Source: Sphingomonas sp.
GTDB lineage: Bacteria; Pseudomonadota; Alphaproteobacteria; Sphingomonadales; Sphingomonadaceae
NCBI GenBank assembly: GCA_019247755.1
Contig: JAFBAM010000013.1
Location: 1 to 13,733, forward strand
Reading direction: 5' to 3'
Length of the DNA: 13,733 nt
Position numbers and translations under genes: made by a program. Shown in pieces: positions 1 to 12,551 of this stretch. A model generated the notes under the pieces. That model made no database searches. It was not told the DNA's origin and was given only the letters and a program-made list of their open reading frames with translations. Position 1 is the first letter of the stretch, and each line of letters opens with the position of its first letter.

Positions 1-478
1 GCGTAACGAAACGGAACGCGGGCTGACCCTCTGCGGCGGGATGTTCCACCGAAAAGGTCACGCGCCAATCGCCACTCTCGCGTGGATCATCGATCAATGT
101 GTCGCCAGGCACATCCGCAAGCACGTCCGTCAATTCGATCCGGTTCGCCAGCGGCAGGAACAAAGCGAAAATGTCGGCGCCGCCGATCACGGATAGCGGC
201 TTTCCATCGGCGAGGATCAGCGCCTCCTCGATATCGTGCGCAACGTGTGCGCCTTCCGCGTGCCAGAAGGAATTGCGGGTCAAGACGACATGGCGGCGTC
301 CCGGCAAAAGCCCAGGCAGGCTCTCGAACGTCTTGCGCCCCATCAGCATCACCGTGTCCATCGTCAGCGTCTTGAACCGCTTAAGATCGGCCGAAAGGTG
401 CCAGGGCAGTTTGCCGTCGCGGCCGATTACGCCGTTTTGTGCGCGGGCGACGACGAGCGTGATCGGCGGCGTGTCCAT
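1..478 (-). CDS. folA: Dihydrofolate reductase, C-terminus cut by window edge
   Basis: Dihydrofolate reductase reduces dihydrofolate to tetrahydrofolate with NADPH in the cytoplasm, supplying one-carbon units for thymidylate, purine and methionine synthesis. The reverse strand reads from an ATG at 478 through 159 codons to the window edge. Family hallmarks are visible: an N-terminal ITLVVARAQNGVIGRDGKLP stretch (residues 6-25), PWHLSADLKRFK with the likely catalytic acid D31, the NADPH-binding MGRKTFESLPG motif near residue 47, and VIGGADIF near residue 97. It stops at FRFVT, a few residues before the usual family end, so only the last residues and the stop are missing. The start is the first ATG and begins with the usual DHFR beta strand. 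It is divergent from the FAD-dependent dehydrogenase, with only 47 bp between the two starts, so both promoters must lie in or overlap coding sequence. Identification is firm. Confidence 0.95.
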   Translation of the reverse strand, partial: MDTPPITLVVARAQNGVIGRDGKLPWHLSADLKRFKTLTMDTVMLMGRKTFESLPGLLPGRRHVVLTRNSFWHAEGAHVAHDIEEALILADGKPLSVIGGADIFALFLPLANRIELTDVLADVPGDTLIDDPRESGDWRVTFSVEHPAAEGQPAFRFVT

Positions 479-525
479 TGCCGCGCTTTGACGCGCATCG
501 CAGCCCATGCCAAGCGGCTGCCGCC

Positions 526-1941
526 ATGGATGCAGTGTCGCAGCTGATCGCCGACGCCGAGCAAAGGCTTGGTCCGAAGATCGTCATTTCCGACCCAAGG
601 GACATCGAGCCATGGGTCAGCGACTGGCGCGGCCGGGTGCACGGTACTTCACGGGCGATGGTCATGCCTTCGACGCTGGAGGAGGTCGTGGAGATCGTCA
701 GGCTCGCGGCAGAGCATCGGGTGCCGCTTGTCCCGCAGGGTGGAAACACCGGAATGGCCGCCGGCGCCACGCCGCCTGCCGACGGCAGCGCGATTCTGCT
801 TTCGATGCGGCGAATGAACCGGATCCGGTCGATTAGTGCAGCGAACCGGTTGGCGGTGGCGGAAGCGGGCGTCGTGCTGGAGACGCTGCACGAGGCTGCG
901 CATCAAGCCGGGCTTCGCTTTCCGCTTACGCTCGGTGCGCGGGGGAGCTGCACGATCGGTGGGCTGACCTCGACCAATGCTGGCGGAACGCAAGTGCTGA
1001 AATTCGGGACGATGCGTGCGCTGGTCGCGGGGGTTGAGGCGGTGCTGCCCGACGGATCAATTCACGACGGGCTCTCAGGTCTCAAGAAGGACAATCGGGG
1101 CTACAGCCTCGACCAGCTGCTGATCGGTGCGGAGGGGACGCTGGGCGTGGTGACCGCGGTCGCGCTGAAGCTGGTGCCCGCAATCGCCGGGCGAGCCGTC
1201 GCCTGGGTCGGGTTAGACAGTCCGGCCAAAGCGCTGGAGTTGCTGCGTTTCCTCGAGGCGCGGACGGGGAGCATCGAAGGATTCGAGCTGGTGCCGCAGG
1301 ATTCGCTGGAGCTGGTCCTCAAGCATATTCCGGGGACGCGACCGCCGTTGTCGGCGACGCATGCGTGGCACGTGCTGGTGGAGGCCACCACGAGCGAGCC
1401 CGAAGCAGATGTTGGCGCCGAACTCGAGCGGCTGCTCGACGAAGCGTTACAGGCGGGCATCATCGGCGATGCTGTGCTCGCCTCGAACGAGGCGCAGGCC
1501 GATGCGTTCTGGAAGATCCGGGACGCGATCTCGGAAGCCGAGCGGGCGGAAGGCCAGACGCTGGCGCACGACATCTCGGTCGCGGTCGCCGACATGCCGG
1601 CCTTCATCACCGAAGCGGCGTCCAAGGTGGAGCAGGCGTTCCCGGGCGTGGTCGCCAGCGGGTTCGGGCACTTGGGCGATGGGAACATTCACTTCCACGT
1701 ACGGGCGGGGAGCCACGCGGCGCCAGGCTGGTATGAGAGCGAGGGCGAGAAGGTCACGCAGATGGTCGACGACCTCGTCACGGCAGCCGGCGGATCGATC
1801 TCGGCCGAGCACGGGATCGGCCAGCTGAAGCGAGCGGAATTCGCACGGCTGGCGCCGCCGGGACGGATTCACGCACTGCGCGCGATCAAGCAGGCGCTCG
1901 ACCCGCTCGGCATCATGAATCCGGGGAAGCTGGTCCCCTAG
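526..1941 (+). CDS. FAD-linked D-2-hydroxyacid dehydrogenase (GlcD/D2HGDH type)
   Basis: A 471-residue flavoprotein of the VAO/PCMH fold that oxidises a D-2-hydroxyacid (D-lactate, D-2-hydroxyglutarate or glycolate in relatives), usually passing electrons to quinone or electron-transfer flavoprotein. The N-terminal FAD-binding half shows the PQGGNTGMAAGATP loop (about residues 70-83), GLTSTNAGGTQVLKFGTMR (about 147-165) and the GAEGTLGVVT motif (about 204-213). The C-terminal FAD-oxidase half shows GFGHLGDGNIHFHV (about 379-392), SAEHGIGQLKR (about 426-436) and the closing DPLGIMNPGKLVP typical of the family; histidines in these motifs bind a metal in relatives. I chose ATG 526; a TTG at 478 would add 16 untypical residues and overlap the folA start. 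The Shine-Dalgarno signal is weak. The substrate cannot be settled from sequence alone. The stop overlaps that of dctA, and dicarboxylate uptake next door is compatible with organic-acid catabolism but does not prove it. Confidence 0.9.
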   Translation: MDAVSQLIADAEQRLGPKIVISDPRDIEPWVSDWRGRVHGTSRAMVMPSTLEEVVEIVRLAAEHRVPLVPQGGNTGMAAGATPPADGSAILLSMRRMNRIRSISAANRLAVAEAGVVLETLHEAAHQAGLRFPLTLGARGSCTIGGLTSTNAGGTQVLKFGTMRALVAGVEAVLPDGSIHDGLSGLKKDNRGYSLDQLLIGAEGTLGVVTAVALKLVPAIAGRAVAWVGLDSPAKALELLRFLEARTGSIEGFELVPQDSLELVLKHIPGTRPPLSATHAWHVLVEATTSEPEADVGAELERLLDEALQAGIIGDAVLASNEAQADAFWKIRDAISEAERAEGQTLAHDISVAVADMPAFITEAASKVEQAFPGVVASGFGHLGDGNIHFHVRAGSHAAPGWYESEGEKVTQMVDDLVTAAGGSISAEHGIGQLKRAEFARLAPPGRIHALRAIKQALDPLGIMNPGKLVP

Positions 1942-3245
1942 CGCTGCAGCTGCAGGCGGTCGCTCTCCGCGTCGGTCGGCTCGCCGGCAGAGCTCAGCAC
2001 CTTTCGCAGCTGGTCCAGGTCGACAGCCTTCTCCCAGCGCGCGACGACGATGGTCGCGACCGCATTGCCGACGAAGTTGGTGAGGGAGCGGCATTCGCTC
2101 ATGAACCGGTCGACGCCGAGGATCAGCGCCATTCCTGCGACCGGGATTGCGGGGACGACCGATAGCGTCGCGGCGAGCACGATGAAGCCGGAGCCGGTCA
2201 CGCCCGCGGCGCCCTTTGAGCTCAGGATGGCCACGGCCATCAGCAGCAGTTCCTGGCCGAAGGTCAGGTGGGTGTTCGTCGCCTGGGCGATAAACAGTGC
2301 CGCGAGCGACATGTAGATGTTGGTTCCGTCGAGGTTGAAGGAGTAGCCGGCGGGGACGACGAGGCCGACGATGGGCTTCGGGACGCCCGCGGCCTCGAGC
2401 TTCTCCATCAGCAGCGGCATCGCGCTTTCGGAGCTGGAGGTGCCGAGCACCAGCAGCAGCTCATCCTTGATGTAGCGGATCAGCGAGAAGATCGAGAAGC
2501 CGACCGCCCGGGCGATGAGCCCGAGGACGACCACCACGAACAGCAAAGCCGTGGCGTAAAAGGTGACGATCAGTTCGGCGAGGTTGGCGAGGCTGCCGAT
2601 GCCGTACTGGCCGATGGTGAAGGCCATCGCTCCAAAGGCGCCGACCGGAGCGGCGTACATCAGGATGCGGACAACCCGGAACACGACCGCGGTGACTGTT
2701 CGAAGGGCGTCGAGCAGCCGGTCGCCGCGATCGCCCAGCATCGCCAGCGCGATGCCGAACAGGATCGAGACCAGCAGGACCTGCAGAATCTCGCCGGAGG
2801 TGAATGCGCTGAACATCGTGTCGGGGATGATGTTCAGGAGAAAGCCGGTGACGGTCGTTTCCTTCGCCTCGCTGACGTAGGTCGCGACCTTGCTTGTATC
2901 GAGCGTCGAGACATTGACGTTGAGGCCCGCGCCGGGCTGAACGAGGTTGCCGACGAGCAGCCCGACCGCAAGTGCAAGCGTAGAAACAACAATGAAATAG
3001 CCGAGGGCCTTGGCAGCAATGCGGCCGAACGCACCAAGGTCTCGCATGCCGGCGATGCCCGTAACAACAGTAAGGAAGATGACCGGCGTGATGATCATCT
3101 TGACCAATTTGATGAAGCCGTCGCCGAGCGGCTTTAACGACGCGCCGACCGGCGGCCACAGCCAGCCGACCAGAACGCCTAACGCGACCGCAACTAGTAC
3201 CTGAAAATAAAGGCTTTTCCCGAGTGGTCGGCGCGTTTCAGCCAT
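1938..3245 (-). CDS. dctA: C4-dicarboxylate/proton (or sodium) symporter DctA
   Basis: A 435-residue inner-membrane symporter of the dicarboxylate/amino acid:cation symporter family, importing succinate, fumarate and malate for growth on organic acids. Family signatures appear in order: the N-terminal YFQVLVAVALGVLVGWLWP helix, FIKLVKMIITPVIFLTVVTGI (transmembrane 2), the serine-rich hairpin LGTSSSESAMPLLMEKL (about residue 265-280), GYSFNLDGTNIYMSLAALF (transmembrane 7 substrate/cation region, about 300-318), SSKGAAGVTGSGFIVLAATL (second hairpin) and DRFMSECRSLTNFVGNAVAT (transmembrane 8, about 377-396). These match DctA better than the glutamate carriers GltP/GltT. ATG 3245 is preferred because the reading frame upstream of it (to a TTG near 3350) gives 35 residues unlike the family. 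Its upstream region is shared with the sensor-kinase operon. In other proteobacteria dctA is often controlled by DctB/DctD, but no such pair lies next to it here. Confidence 0.95.
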   Translation of the reverse strand: MAETRRPLGKSLYFQVLVAVALGVLVGWLWPPVGASLKPLGDGFIKLVKMIITPVIFLTVVTGIAGMRDLGAFGRIAAKALGYFIVVSTLALAVGLLVGNLVQPGAGLNVNVSTLDTSKVATYVSEAKETTVTGFLLNIIPDTMFSAFTSGEILQVLLVSILFGIALAMLGDRGDRLLDALRTVTAVVFRVVRILMYAAPVGAFGAMAFTIGQYGIGSLANLAELIVTFYATALLFVVVVLGLIARAVGFSIFSLIRYIKDELLLVLGTSSSESAMPLLMEKLEAAGVPKPIVGLVVPAGYSFNLDGTNIYMSLAALFIAQATNTHLTFGQELLLMAVAILSSKGAAGVTGSGFIVLAATLSVVPAIPVAGMALILGVDRFMSECRSLTNFVGNAVATIVVARWEKAVDLDQLRKVLSSAGEPTDAESDRLQLQR

Positions 3246-3385
3246 GCGTGATCGATCCCGCGAAAATTGACCAATCTCACATTTTAAGGAAGCATAAAGC
3301 GAATCTTTTGCTATTATGCACTTCGCAGCCGGGGGGCTGCATTGGATCAACCGGGGTGGGGGAGTAAAACCACACGGAGAGTTGA
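3246..3385. promoter_or_regulatory. Divergent promoter region between dctA and kinase operon
   Basis: This 140-bp intergenic region must drive both dctA leftward and the kinase operon rightward. It is more AT-rich in its left part (about 3262-3320) than the flanking genes, as expected of promoters. A TATTAT at 3312-3317 is a possible rightward -10 box, but no convincing -35 lies 17 bp upstream; a TTGACC at about 3268 could be a -35 for another start. On the leftward strand TAAAAT within about 3280-3290 is a possible -10. A Shine-Dalgarno GGAG at 3376-3379 serves the kinase gene. None of the core promoter calls is strong; only the divergent layout is certain. Confidence 0.5.
3325..3340. repeat. 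Inverted repeat / G-loop hairpin in kinase leader
   Basis: GCAGCC (3325-3330), GGGG, GGCTGC (3335-3340): a perfect 6-bp stem with a four-G loop, 45 bases before the kinase start codon. If the TATTAT at 3312-3317 is the -10 box, this hairpin would form at the very 5' end of the mRNA, where such structures can stabilise transcripts. It has no following T run, so it is not an intrinsic terminator. It may equally be a protein-binding dyad. Structure is seen; function is inferred. Confidence 0.45.
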
Positions 3386-8755
<5,370 letters not shown>

Positions 8756-8758
8756 GAG

Positions 8759-10825
8759 ATGAACCTGCCGGTGACAGAAATTCCGGTGCAGGCGCTCCGG
8801 AAGCCGGAGGTCGAAAGCGCAATCGAGGCTGAGCGACCGCGCGTCCTCCTCGTTGACGACGACGAGCGGAATCTCCTCGCCATGCAGAGCATCCTTGAAG
8901 ACCTCGGGGAAATCGTGCCGGCGCGATCGGGAGAAGAGGCGCTTCGGCACCTGCTCAAAGGGGAGTTCGCGGTCATATTGCTCGACGTCTACATGCCCGG
9001 AATGGACGGCTATGAAACTGCGCAGATCGTGCGTAGCCGCGACCAGACCAAGGGCATCCCGATCGTCTTCCTGTCCGCTGTAAACAAGGAAGCCGAACAC
9101 CTGCTGCGCGGCTACGCGATGGGTGCGGTGGACTATGTTTTCAAGCCGGTGGATCCGGTGGTGCTGCGGTCGAAAGTCGCGGTGTTCGTTGACCTGTTCG
9201 CCAAGTCCAAGGAGGTCGAGCGCAAAGCCCGCCAAGAGCAAGCACTGCTTGACGCCACCATTCGTGCCAATGCCGAACGGCTGCGCGCTGAGCAGGAGCT
9301 GCGCCGGGCCGAGCAGCGCGAGGCAGCGATTATCCAGTCGTTGCCCATGGTGCTTTATCTCGAACCGTTCGAGCGGACGACCCGTTGGCCCGACTACGTC
9401 AGCGGCGACCTGCAAAAGATTACCGGGTTTAGTTACGACGAAATCGCGAGGCAGCCCGGCCTCTGGGCCGAGCGGCTCCATCCTAACGATCGCGAGCGTG
9501 TGCTCGCAAGTCTCGACCTTCGTCAGAAGACCGGAAGGCTCTCGGTGGAGTACCGCTGGCAGTGTGCCGATGGGACGTACAAGCATTTCCTCGATCAGGC
9601 GGTTTTGCTGACCGATGCGGAGGGCAAGCCGATCGAATTCGCCGGAACCCTAGCGGACATCACCGAGCAGCGTTCGCTCGAAAGCCAGCTGATCCAGGCG
9701 CAGAAGATGGACGCGATCGGCAAACTTACCGGCGGTATCGCGCACGATTTCAACAATTTGCTTGCCGCTGTGATCGGTGGCCTCAGCCTGCTCGACAAGC
9801 GTGCCGCGCTTGAGGACGAGCAAAAGCGCATCCTTAACATGACCAAACGCGCTGCCGAGCAAGGCAGCGAGCTGGTGCGACGATTACTCGCGTTCGCCCG
9901 ACGGCAAAAGCTTGAACCAAAGCCGATCGGCATCGTCGCCCTCCGCAACGCGGTGTCAGACCTGCTCACGCACACCCTCGGCGGGCTCGTGAACATCGAA
10001 TGGGCCGTCGACGATGATGTTTGGACAGCATTCGCAGACCAGGCCCAGCTCGAGCTCGCGCTCGTGAACCTCATCATCAACGCTCGCGATGCCATGCCCG
10101 AGGGGGGCACTGTGACTGTGGAGGCTGTGAATCACGAGCTTCGCGCGAATAATTGGGCAGAGCTCCCAGTCGGCGACTACGTCCTACTGACGGTGACTGA
10201 TACCGGTACTGGGATTTCGGCGAATGATCTCGAAAAGGTGCTGGAGCCTTTTTTCACGACCAAGGAGGCGGGCAAGGGCAGCGGACTCGGGCTCAGCATG
10301 GTCTATGGCTTCGCCAAGCAATCCAATGGTGCGTTTCGCCTGAAGAGCGAGGTAGGGACGGGAACGATCGCAGAACTATGGCTGCCGCGAGCGCCGCTCG
10401 ACGACACCGCGAGTCCGAACAAGCCGAAGCAGCAACAGAACCTGCCGCCGCTGCGTGCACTGCGGGTCCTGCTGGTCGACGACCATCCCGAGGTAAGGAG
10501 CACGACAGCCGCCCTGCTTGCCGACCTTGGTCACACCGTCACCGAAGCCGCCAATGGGCCCGAGGCCTTGGATACGCTGAAAGGCGGCGACTGCGACTAC
10601 GATCTGGTGATCAGCGATTACGCGATGCCTCATCAGTCTGGAATCGAGTTCCTCCGGGAGGCCCGCGAGCATTGTCCGAACGTTCCAGCCCTGATCATCA
10701 CCGGTTATGCCGAAGCAGATGCTATCAGCGAGCGCGCGGAAGGCGTCGATGTCCTGTTGAAGCCGTTCACGCCAGCCAAGCTGGAGGAATGCCTCCACAG
10801 ACTTTGCGGCGCTGAAGAAACCTGA
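8759..10825 (+). CDS. REC-PAS-histidine kinase-REC signalling protein
   Basis: A 688-residue cytoplasmic two-component protein. Receiver 1 spans about 27-145 (VDDD at 32-35, phospho-acceptor D76 in LLDVYMPGMDGYE, S106, K129). A charged coiled coil (about 145-185) leads to a PAS domain with its PAC tail (about 190-312, ending FAGTLADITEQ). HisKA follows with H329 in GGIAHDFNNLLAAV, then the HATPase (NLIINARDAMPEGG, DTGTGIS, FFTTKEAGKGSGLGLSMVYGF) and a C-terminal receiver (VDDHPEV, D620 in ISDYAMP, KPF lysine). All phosphotransfer residues are intact. The ATG at 8759 lies three bases after the upstream stop, in the same frame; AGGAG abuts the ATG, too close to act as its own Shine-Dalgarno, so translation is probably coupled to the upstream gene. 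It likely takes phosphate from the upstream kinase through receiver 1, adds its own PAS-sensed input, and relays onward. No output domain. Symbol not recognised. Confidence 0.93.
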   Translation: MNLPVTEIPVQALRKPEVESAIEAERPRVLLVDDDERNLLAMQSILEDLGEIVPARSGEEALRHLLKGEFAVILLDVYMPGMDGYETAQIVRSRDQTKGIPIVFLSAVNKEAEHLLRGYAMGAVDYVFKPVDPVVLRSKVAVFVDLFAKSKEVERKARQEQALLDATIRANAERLRAEQELRRAEQREAAIIQSLPMVLYLEPFERTTRWPDYVSGDLQKITGFSYDEIARQPGLWAERLHPNDRERVLASLDLRQKTGRLSVEYRWQCADGTYKHFLDQAVLLTDAEGKPIEFAGTLADITEQRSLESQLIQAQKMDAIGKLTGGIAHDFNNLLAAVIGGLSLLDKRAALEDEQKRILNMTKRAAEQGSELVRRLLAFARRQKLEPKPIGIVALRNAVSDLLTHTLGGLVNIEWAVDDDVWTAFADQAQLELALVNLIINARDAMPEGGTVTVEAVNHELRANNWAELPVGDYVLLTVTDTGTGISANDLEKVLEPFFTTKEAGKGSGLGLSMVYGFAKQSNGAFRLKSEVGTGTIAELWLPRAPLDDTASPNKPKQQQNLPPLRALRVLLVDDHPEVRSTTAALLADLGHTVTEAANGPEALDTLKGGDCDYDLVISDYAMPHQSGIEFLREAREHCPNVPALIITGYAEADAISERAEGVDVLLKPFTPAKLEECLHRLCGAEET

Positions 10826-10844
10826 GGCAAACTCATGCGGAGGT

Positions 10845-10921
10845 TGGCGCGCCCGGTAGGATTCGAACCTACGACCTCAAGCTTAGAAGGCTCGTGCTCT
10901 ATCCAACTGAGCTACGGGCGC
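10845..10921 (-). tRNA. tRNA-Arg (anticodon TCT)
   Basis: The reverse strand folds as a complete 77-nt tRNA: acceptor GCGCCCG pairing with CGGGCGC, D arm GCTC/GAGC, anticodon stem CGAGC/GCTTG with loop CTTCTAA, variable AGGTC, T arm GTAGG/CCTAC around TTCGAAT, discriminator G and an encoded CCA (10845-10847). The anticodon TCT is at 10885-10887, reading AGA (and AGG by wobble) arginine codons, which are rare in such a GC-rich genome. It is convergent with the REC-PAS kinase gene 19 bp away and divergent from the queuosine transporter. No integrase or duplicated 3' end nearby suggests use as an attachment site. Confidence 0.97.
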
Positions 10922-10947
10922 GTACCGGCCACGTAACCGGAATTGAC

Positions 10948-10969
10948 GCGTAGCGGAACCGCGCTACGC
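10948..10969. repeat. 8-bp perfect inverted repeat in tRNA/transporter intergenic region
   Basis: GCGTAGCG (10948-10955) and CGCTACGC (10962-10969) form a perfect 8-bp stem around a six-base GAACCG loop. The whole intergenic stretch is only 56 bp, so this element sits in the promoter zone of tRNA-Arg on the minus strand and directly before the transporter ATG on the plus strand, where a Shine-Dalgarno would be expected and none is seen. It could be an operator dyad or an mRNA hairpin that limits translation from 10978. Function is inferred. Confidence 0.6.
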
Positions 10970-10977
10970 CTCCGTTC

Positions 10978-11718
10978 ATGACGGATGCGCATCTAAAGCA
11001 TGTCGAGGCACGCGCGATGCACGGCGCGCGCTTCCGATACTTCGACTTCGTGATGGTCGCATTCGTGGTGGTGCTGCTGCTGTCGAACGTGATCGGCGCG
11101 GAAAAGCGGAGCTTCGTGAACCTGCCGGGCATCGGTGCCTGGCCGTTCGGTGCGGGCATCCTGTTCTTTCCGATCTCCTACGTCATCGATGACGTTCTGA
11201 CCGAGGTGTACGGCTTTGCACGCGCCCGCCGGGCGCTCTGGGCAGGATTTGCGGCCCTGCTGTTCATGGCGGTGATGGAGCAGACGGTCGTCCACCTGCC
11301 GGTTGCGGAGGGGTGGACGGGCCAGGCGGCCTATGAGCGAGTGTTTGGCTCAGGATGGCGGATCATCTTTGCGTCGATGGCGGCCTTCTTCGTGGGTGAT
11401 TTCCTGAACTCAGTCGTGCTGGCCAAGATGAAGATCTGGACCGACGGCAAGTACCTCTGGACCCGAACGATCGGCAGCACGATCGTCGGCGAGGGGGCGG
11501 ACAGCCTGATCTTCTATCCGCTGGCCTTTTACGGAATGCCGGACTGGCCGGTCGCCGCTCTGGGCGCGGTGATGCTCAGCCAATTCATCCTCAAGGTCAG
11601 CTGGGAGGCTCTACTGACGCCGGTCACCTATGCGGTCGTCGGCTGGCTGAAGCGCCGCGAAGGCGTCGATGTCTATGACGTCGGGACGGACTTCACACCG
11701 TTCACGACGGACGTCTGA
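10978..11718 (+). CDS. yhhQ: Queuosine precursor transporter (YhhQ/VUT family)
   Basis: A 246-residue inner-membrane protein of the COG1738 vitamin-uptake-type family; the E. coli member YhhQ imports preQ0/preQ1-type precursors used to make queuosine at tRNA position 34. Family features: about six hydrophobic segments starting with FDFVMVAFVVVLLLSNVIGA, the FPISYVIDDVLTEVYGFARARRALW block (about 64-88; split here into the conserved D-x-x-x-E-x-YG and ARR-x-x-W parts), a polar KMKIWTDGKYLWTRTIGSTIVGE loop and a C-terminal KVSWEALLTPVTYAVV segment. It is slightly longer than E. coli YhhQ (about 221) because of N- and C-terminal tails. ATG 10978 is the first start but lacks a Shine-Dalgarno; ATG 11017 (residue 14) has GAGG eight bases upstream and keeps all membrane segments, so it is a real alternative. 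Its end overlaps the oppositely directed small membrane-protein gene by 17 bp. Confidence 0.85.
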   Translation: MTDAHLKHVEARAMHGARFRYFDFVMVAFVVVLLLSNVIGAEKRSFVNLPGIGAWPFGAGILFFPISYVIDDVLTEVYGFARARRALWAGFAALLFMAVMEQTVVHLPVAEGWTGQAAYERVFGSGWRIIFASMAAFFVGDFLNSVVLAKMKIWTDGKYLWTRTIGSTIVGEGADSLIFYPLAFYGMPDWPVAALGAVMLSQFILKVSWEALLTPVTYAVVGWLKRREGVDVYDVGTDFTPFTTDV

Positions 11719-11941
11719 CCAGCAGGAAGGCCCATATCGCGAGGCCCAGCGAGAGTATCGACGTCACGATAATCATCGGCTCGCGGAGGATCCCGCTGCC
11801 TTCGACGAAGACGCGGGCTACGTGGGCGACGAACATCAGTGCGAAGACGATGCCTGTCGCGATGACGTAGCAGCGCCAGGAGCTAAGCGTTGACCGTCTC
11901 CACCAGGCCTTCGAACAGCCGGCGTCCGTCGGTGCAACCAT
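11702..11941 (-). CDS. Small predicted membrane protein, downstream of purQ
   Basis: An unrecognised protein of at most 79 residues. It has two hydrophobic segments, YVIATGIVFALMFVAHVA (about 25-42) and PMIIVTSILSLGLAIWAFLLV (about 55-75), joined by a short RVFVEGSGILRE loop, and ends RRPS, so it probably spans the inner membrane twice. The start is uncertain: ATG 11941 lies inside purQ (59-nt overlap) with a poor Shine-Dalgarno, while the next in-frame ATG at 11836 would cut away half of the first helix. No ATG, GTG or TTG exists between these in frame. Good hydrophobic periodicity and the position right after purQ suggest a real, co-transcribed gene; the first about 18 residues may not be genuine. 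It overlaps the convergent transporter gene by 17 bp. Confidence 0.6.
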   Translation of the reverse strand: MVAPTDAGCSKAWWRRSTLSSWRCYVIATGIVFALMFVAHVARVFVEGSGILREPMIIVTSILSLGLAIWAFLLVRRPS

Positions 11942-12551
11942 GGGCGAGCTCGAACGCTCGTTCCGGATGCGGCATCAAGCCGAGCACATTTCCGTTCGCG
12001 TTGAGAATGCCGGCGATCGACCGCGCCGATCCGTTGCACTCCTCGCCGTAGCGAAAGACAACGCGGCCTTCGCCTTCCAGTCGGTCGAGCGTGTCGGCGT
12101 CAGCCTGATAATTTCCGTCGTGATGCGCGATGGGGATGAGCAGTTGTTCCCCACGCTCATAACCGTTGGTGAAGAGCGTCTGGCTGTTCTCGACGGTGAC
12201 CTTCACCGGCCGGCAGATATAGTGGAGCCCCGAGTTGCGCATCAGGGCGCCTGGGAGAAGCCCGGCTTCCGTCAGCACCTGGAAACCGTTGCAGATGCCG
12301 ATCACCGGCACGCCGCGATCAGCGGCATCCTTGACCGCGCGCATGATCGGCGAGCGCGCGGCCATCGCTCCCGAACGGAGGTAATCGCCGTAGGAGAAAC
12401 CGCCGGGGATACCGATGAACTCGACGCCGTCGGGAAGCTCGCTGTCCTTGTGCCAAACCATCGCCGGCTTCCGGCCCGTGACCGTTTCCAGCGCGACCGC
12501 GAGGTCGCGGTCACAGTTGGAACCGGGAAAGACGATGACGGCGCTGTTCAT
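11883..12551 (-). CDS. purQ: Phosphoribosylformylglycinamidine synthase, glutaminase subunit PurQ
   Basis: The 222-residue class I glutamine amidotransferase subunit of FGAM synthase, which supplies ammonia to PurL in the fourth step of de novo purine synthesis. It shows the N-terminal VIVFPGSNCDRD, the GIPGGFSYGDYLRSG oxyanion/loop motif (about 47-61), the nucleophile C87 in GVPVIGICNGFQVL, and the H195/E197 dyad in GLMPHPERAFE, so the catalytic triad is complete. Length is normal for small PurQ proteins that work with PurS and the small type of PurL. ATG 12551 overlaps the purS stop by four bases (ATGA) and has GGAG five bases upstream, so the two are translated as a coupled pair in the ratio needed for the PurL-PurS-PurQ complex. 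PurL is not in the window. Confidence 0.97.
   Translation of the reverse strand: MNSAVIVFPGSNCDRDLAVALETVTGRKPAMVWHKDSELPDGVEFIGIPGGFSYGDYLRSGAMAARSPIMRAVKDAADRGVPVIGICNGFQVLTEAGLLPGALMRNSGLHYICRPVKVTVENSQTLFTNGYERGEQLLIPIAHHDGNYQADADTLDRLEGEGRVVFRYGEECNGSARSIAGILNANGNVLGLMPHPERAFELAHGCTDGRRLFEGLVETVNA

Noticed and set aside
82..547. Several plus-strand open frames over the left edge
   Set aside because: They are antisense to folA, which carries all dihydrofolate reductase motifs.
2268..3137. 289-codon open frame antisense to dctA
   Set aside because: Composition is extremely rich in D, E, R, Q and G with no domain signature; the opposite strand encodes a clear DctA.
3331..3362. Possible G-quadruplex before the kinase gene
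   Set aside because: Only three G runs of sufficient length occur, with a long 16-base gap between the first two; the simple hairpin explains the first run better.
10820..10844. Possible terminator between the second kinase gene and tRNA-Arg
   Set aside because: The stem TGAG/CTCA is only four base pairs and the following T run (minus strand) is interrupted; too weak to call.
10845..10921. tRNA-Arg as an integration site of a genomic island
   Set aside because: No integrase gene, no repeated tRNA 3' end and no change in composition on either side within the window.
10955..10978. GGAAC...GTT resembling a general stress (EcfG-type) promoter before the transporter
   Set aside because: The spacing between GGAAC and GTT is 14 bp instead of the usual 16-17, and it would place the transcription start inside the gene; the GGAAC belongs to the inverted repeat.
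10845..11718. Functional link between tRNA-Arg and the queuosine transporter
   Set aside because: Queuosine is placed in tRNAs for Asp, Asn, His and Tyr (GUN anticodons), not in tRNA-Arg(TCT); adjacency is probably incidental.
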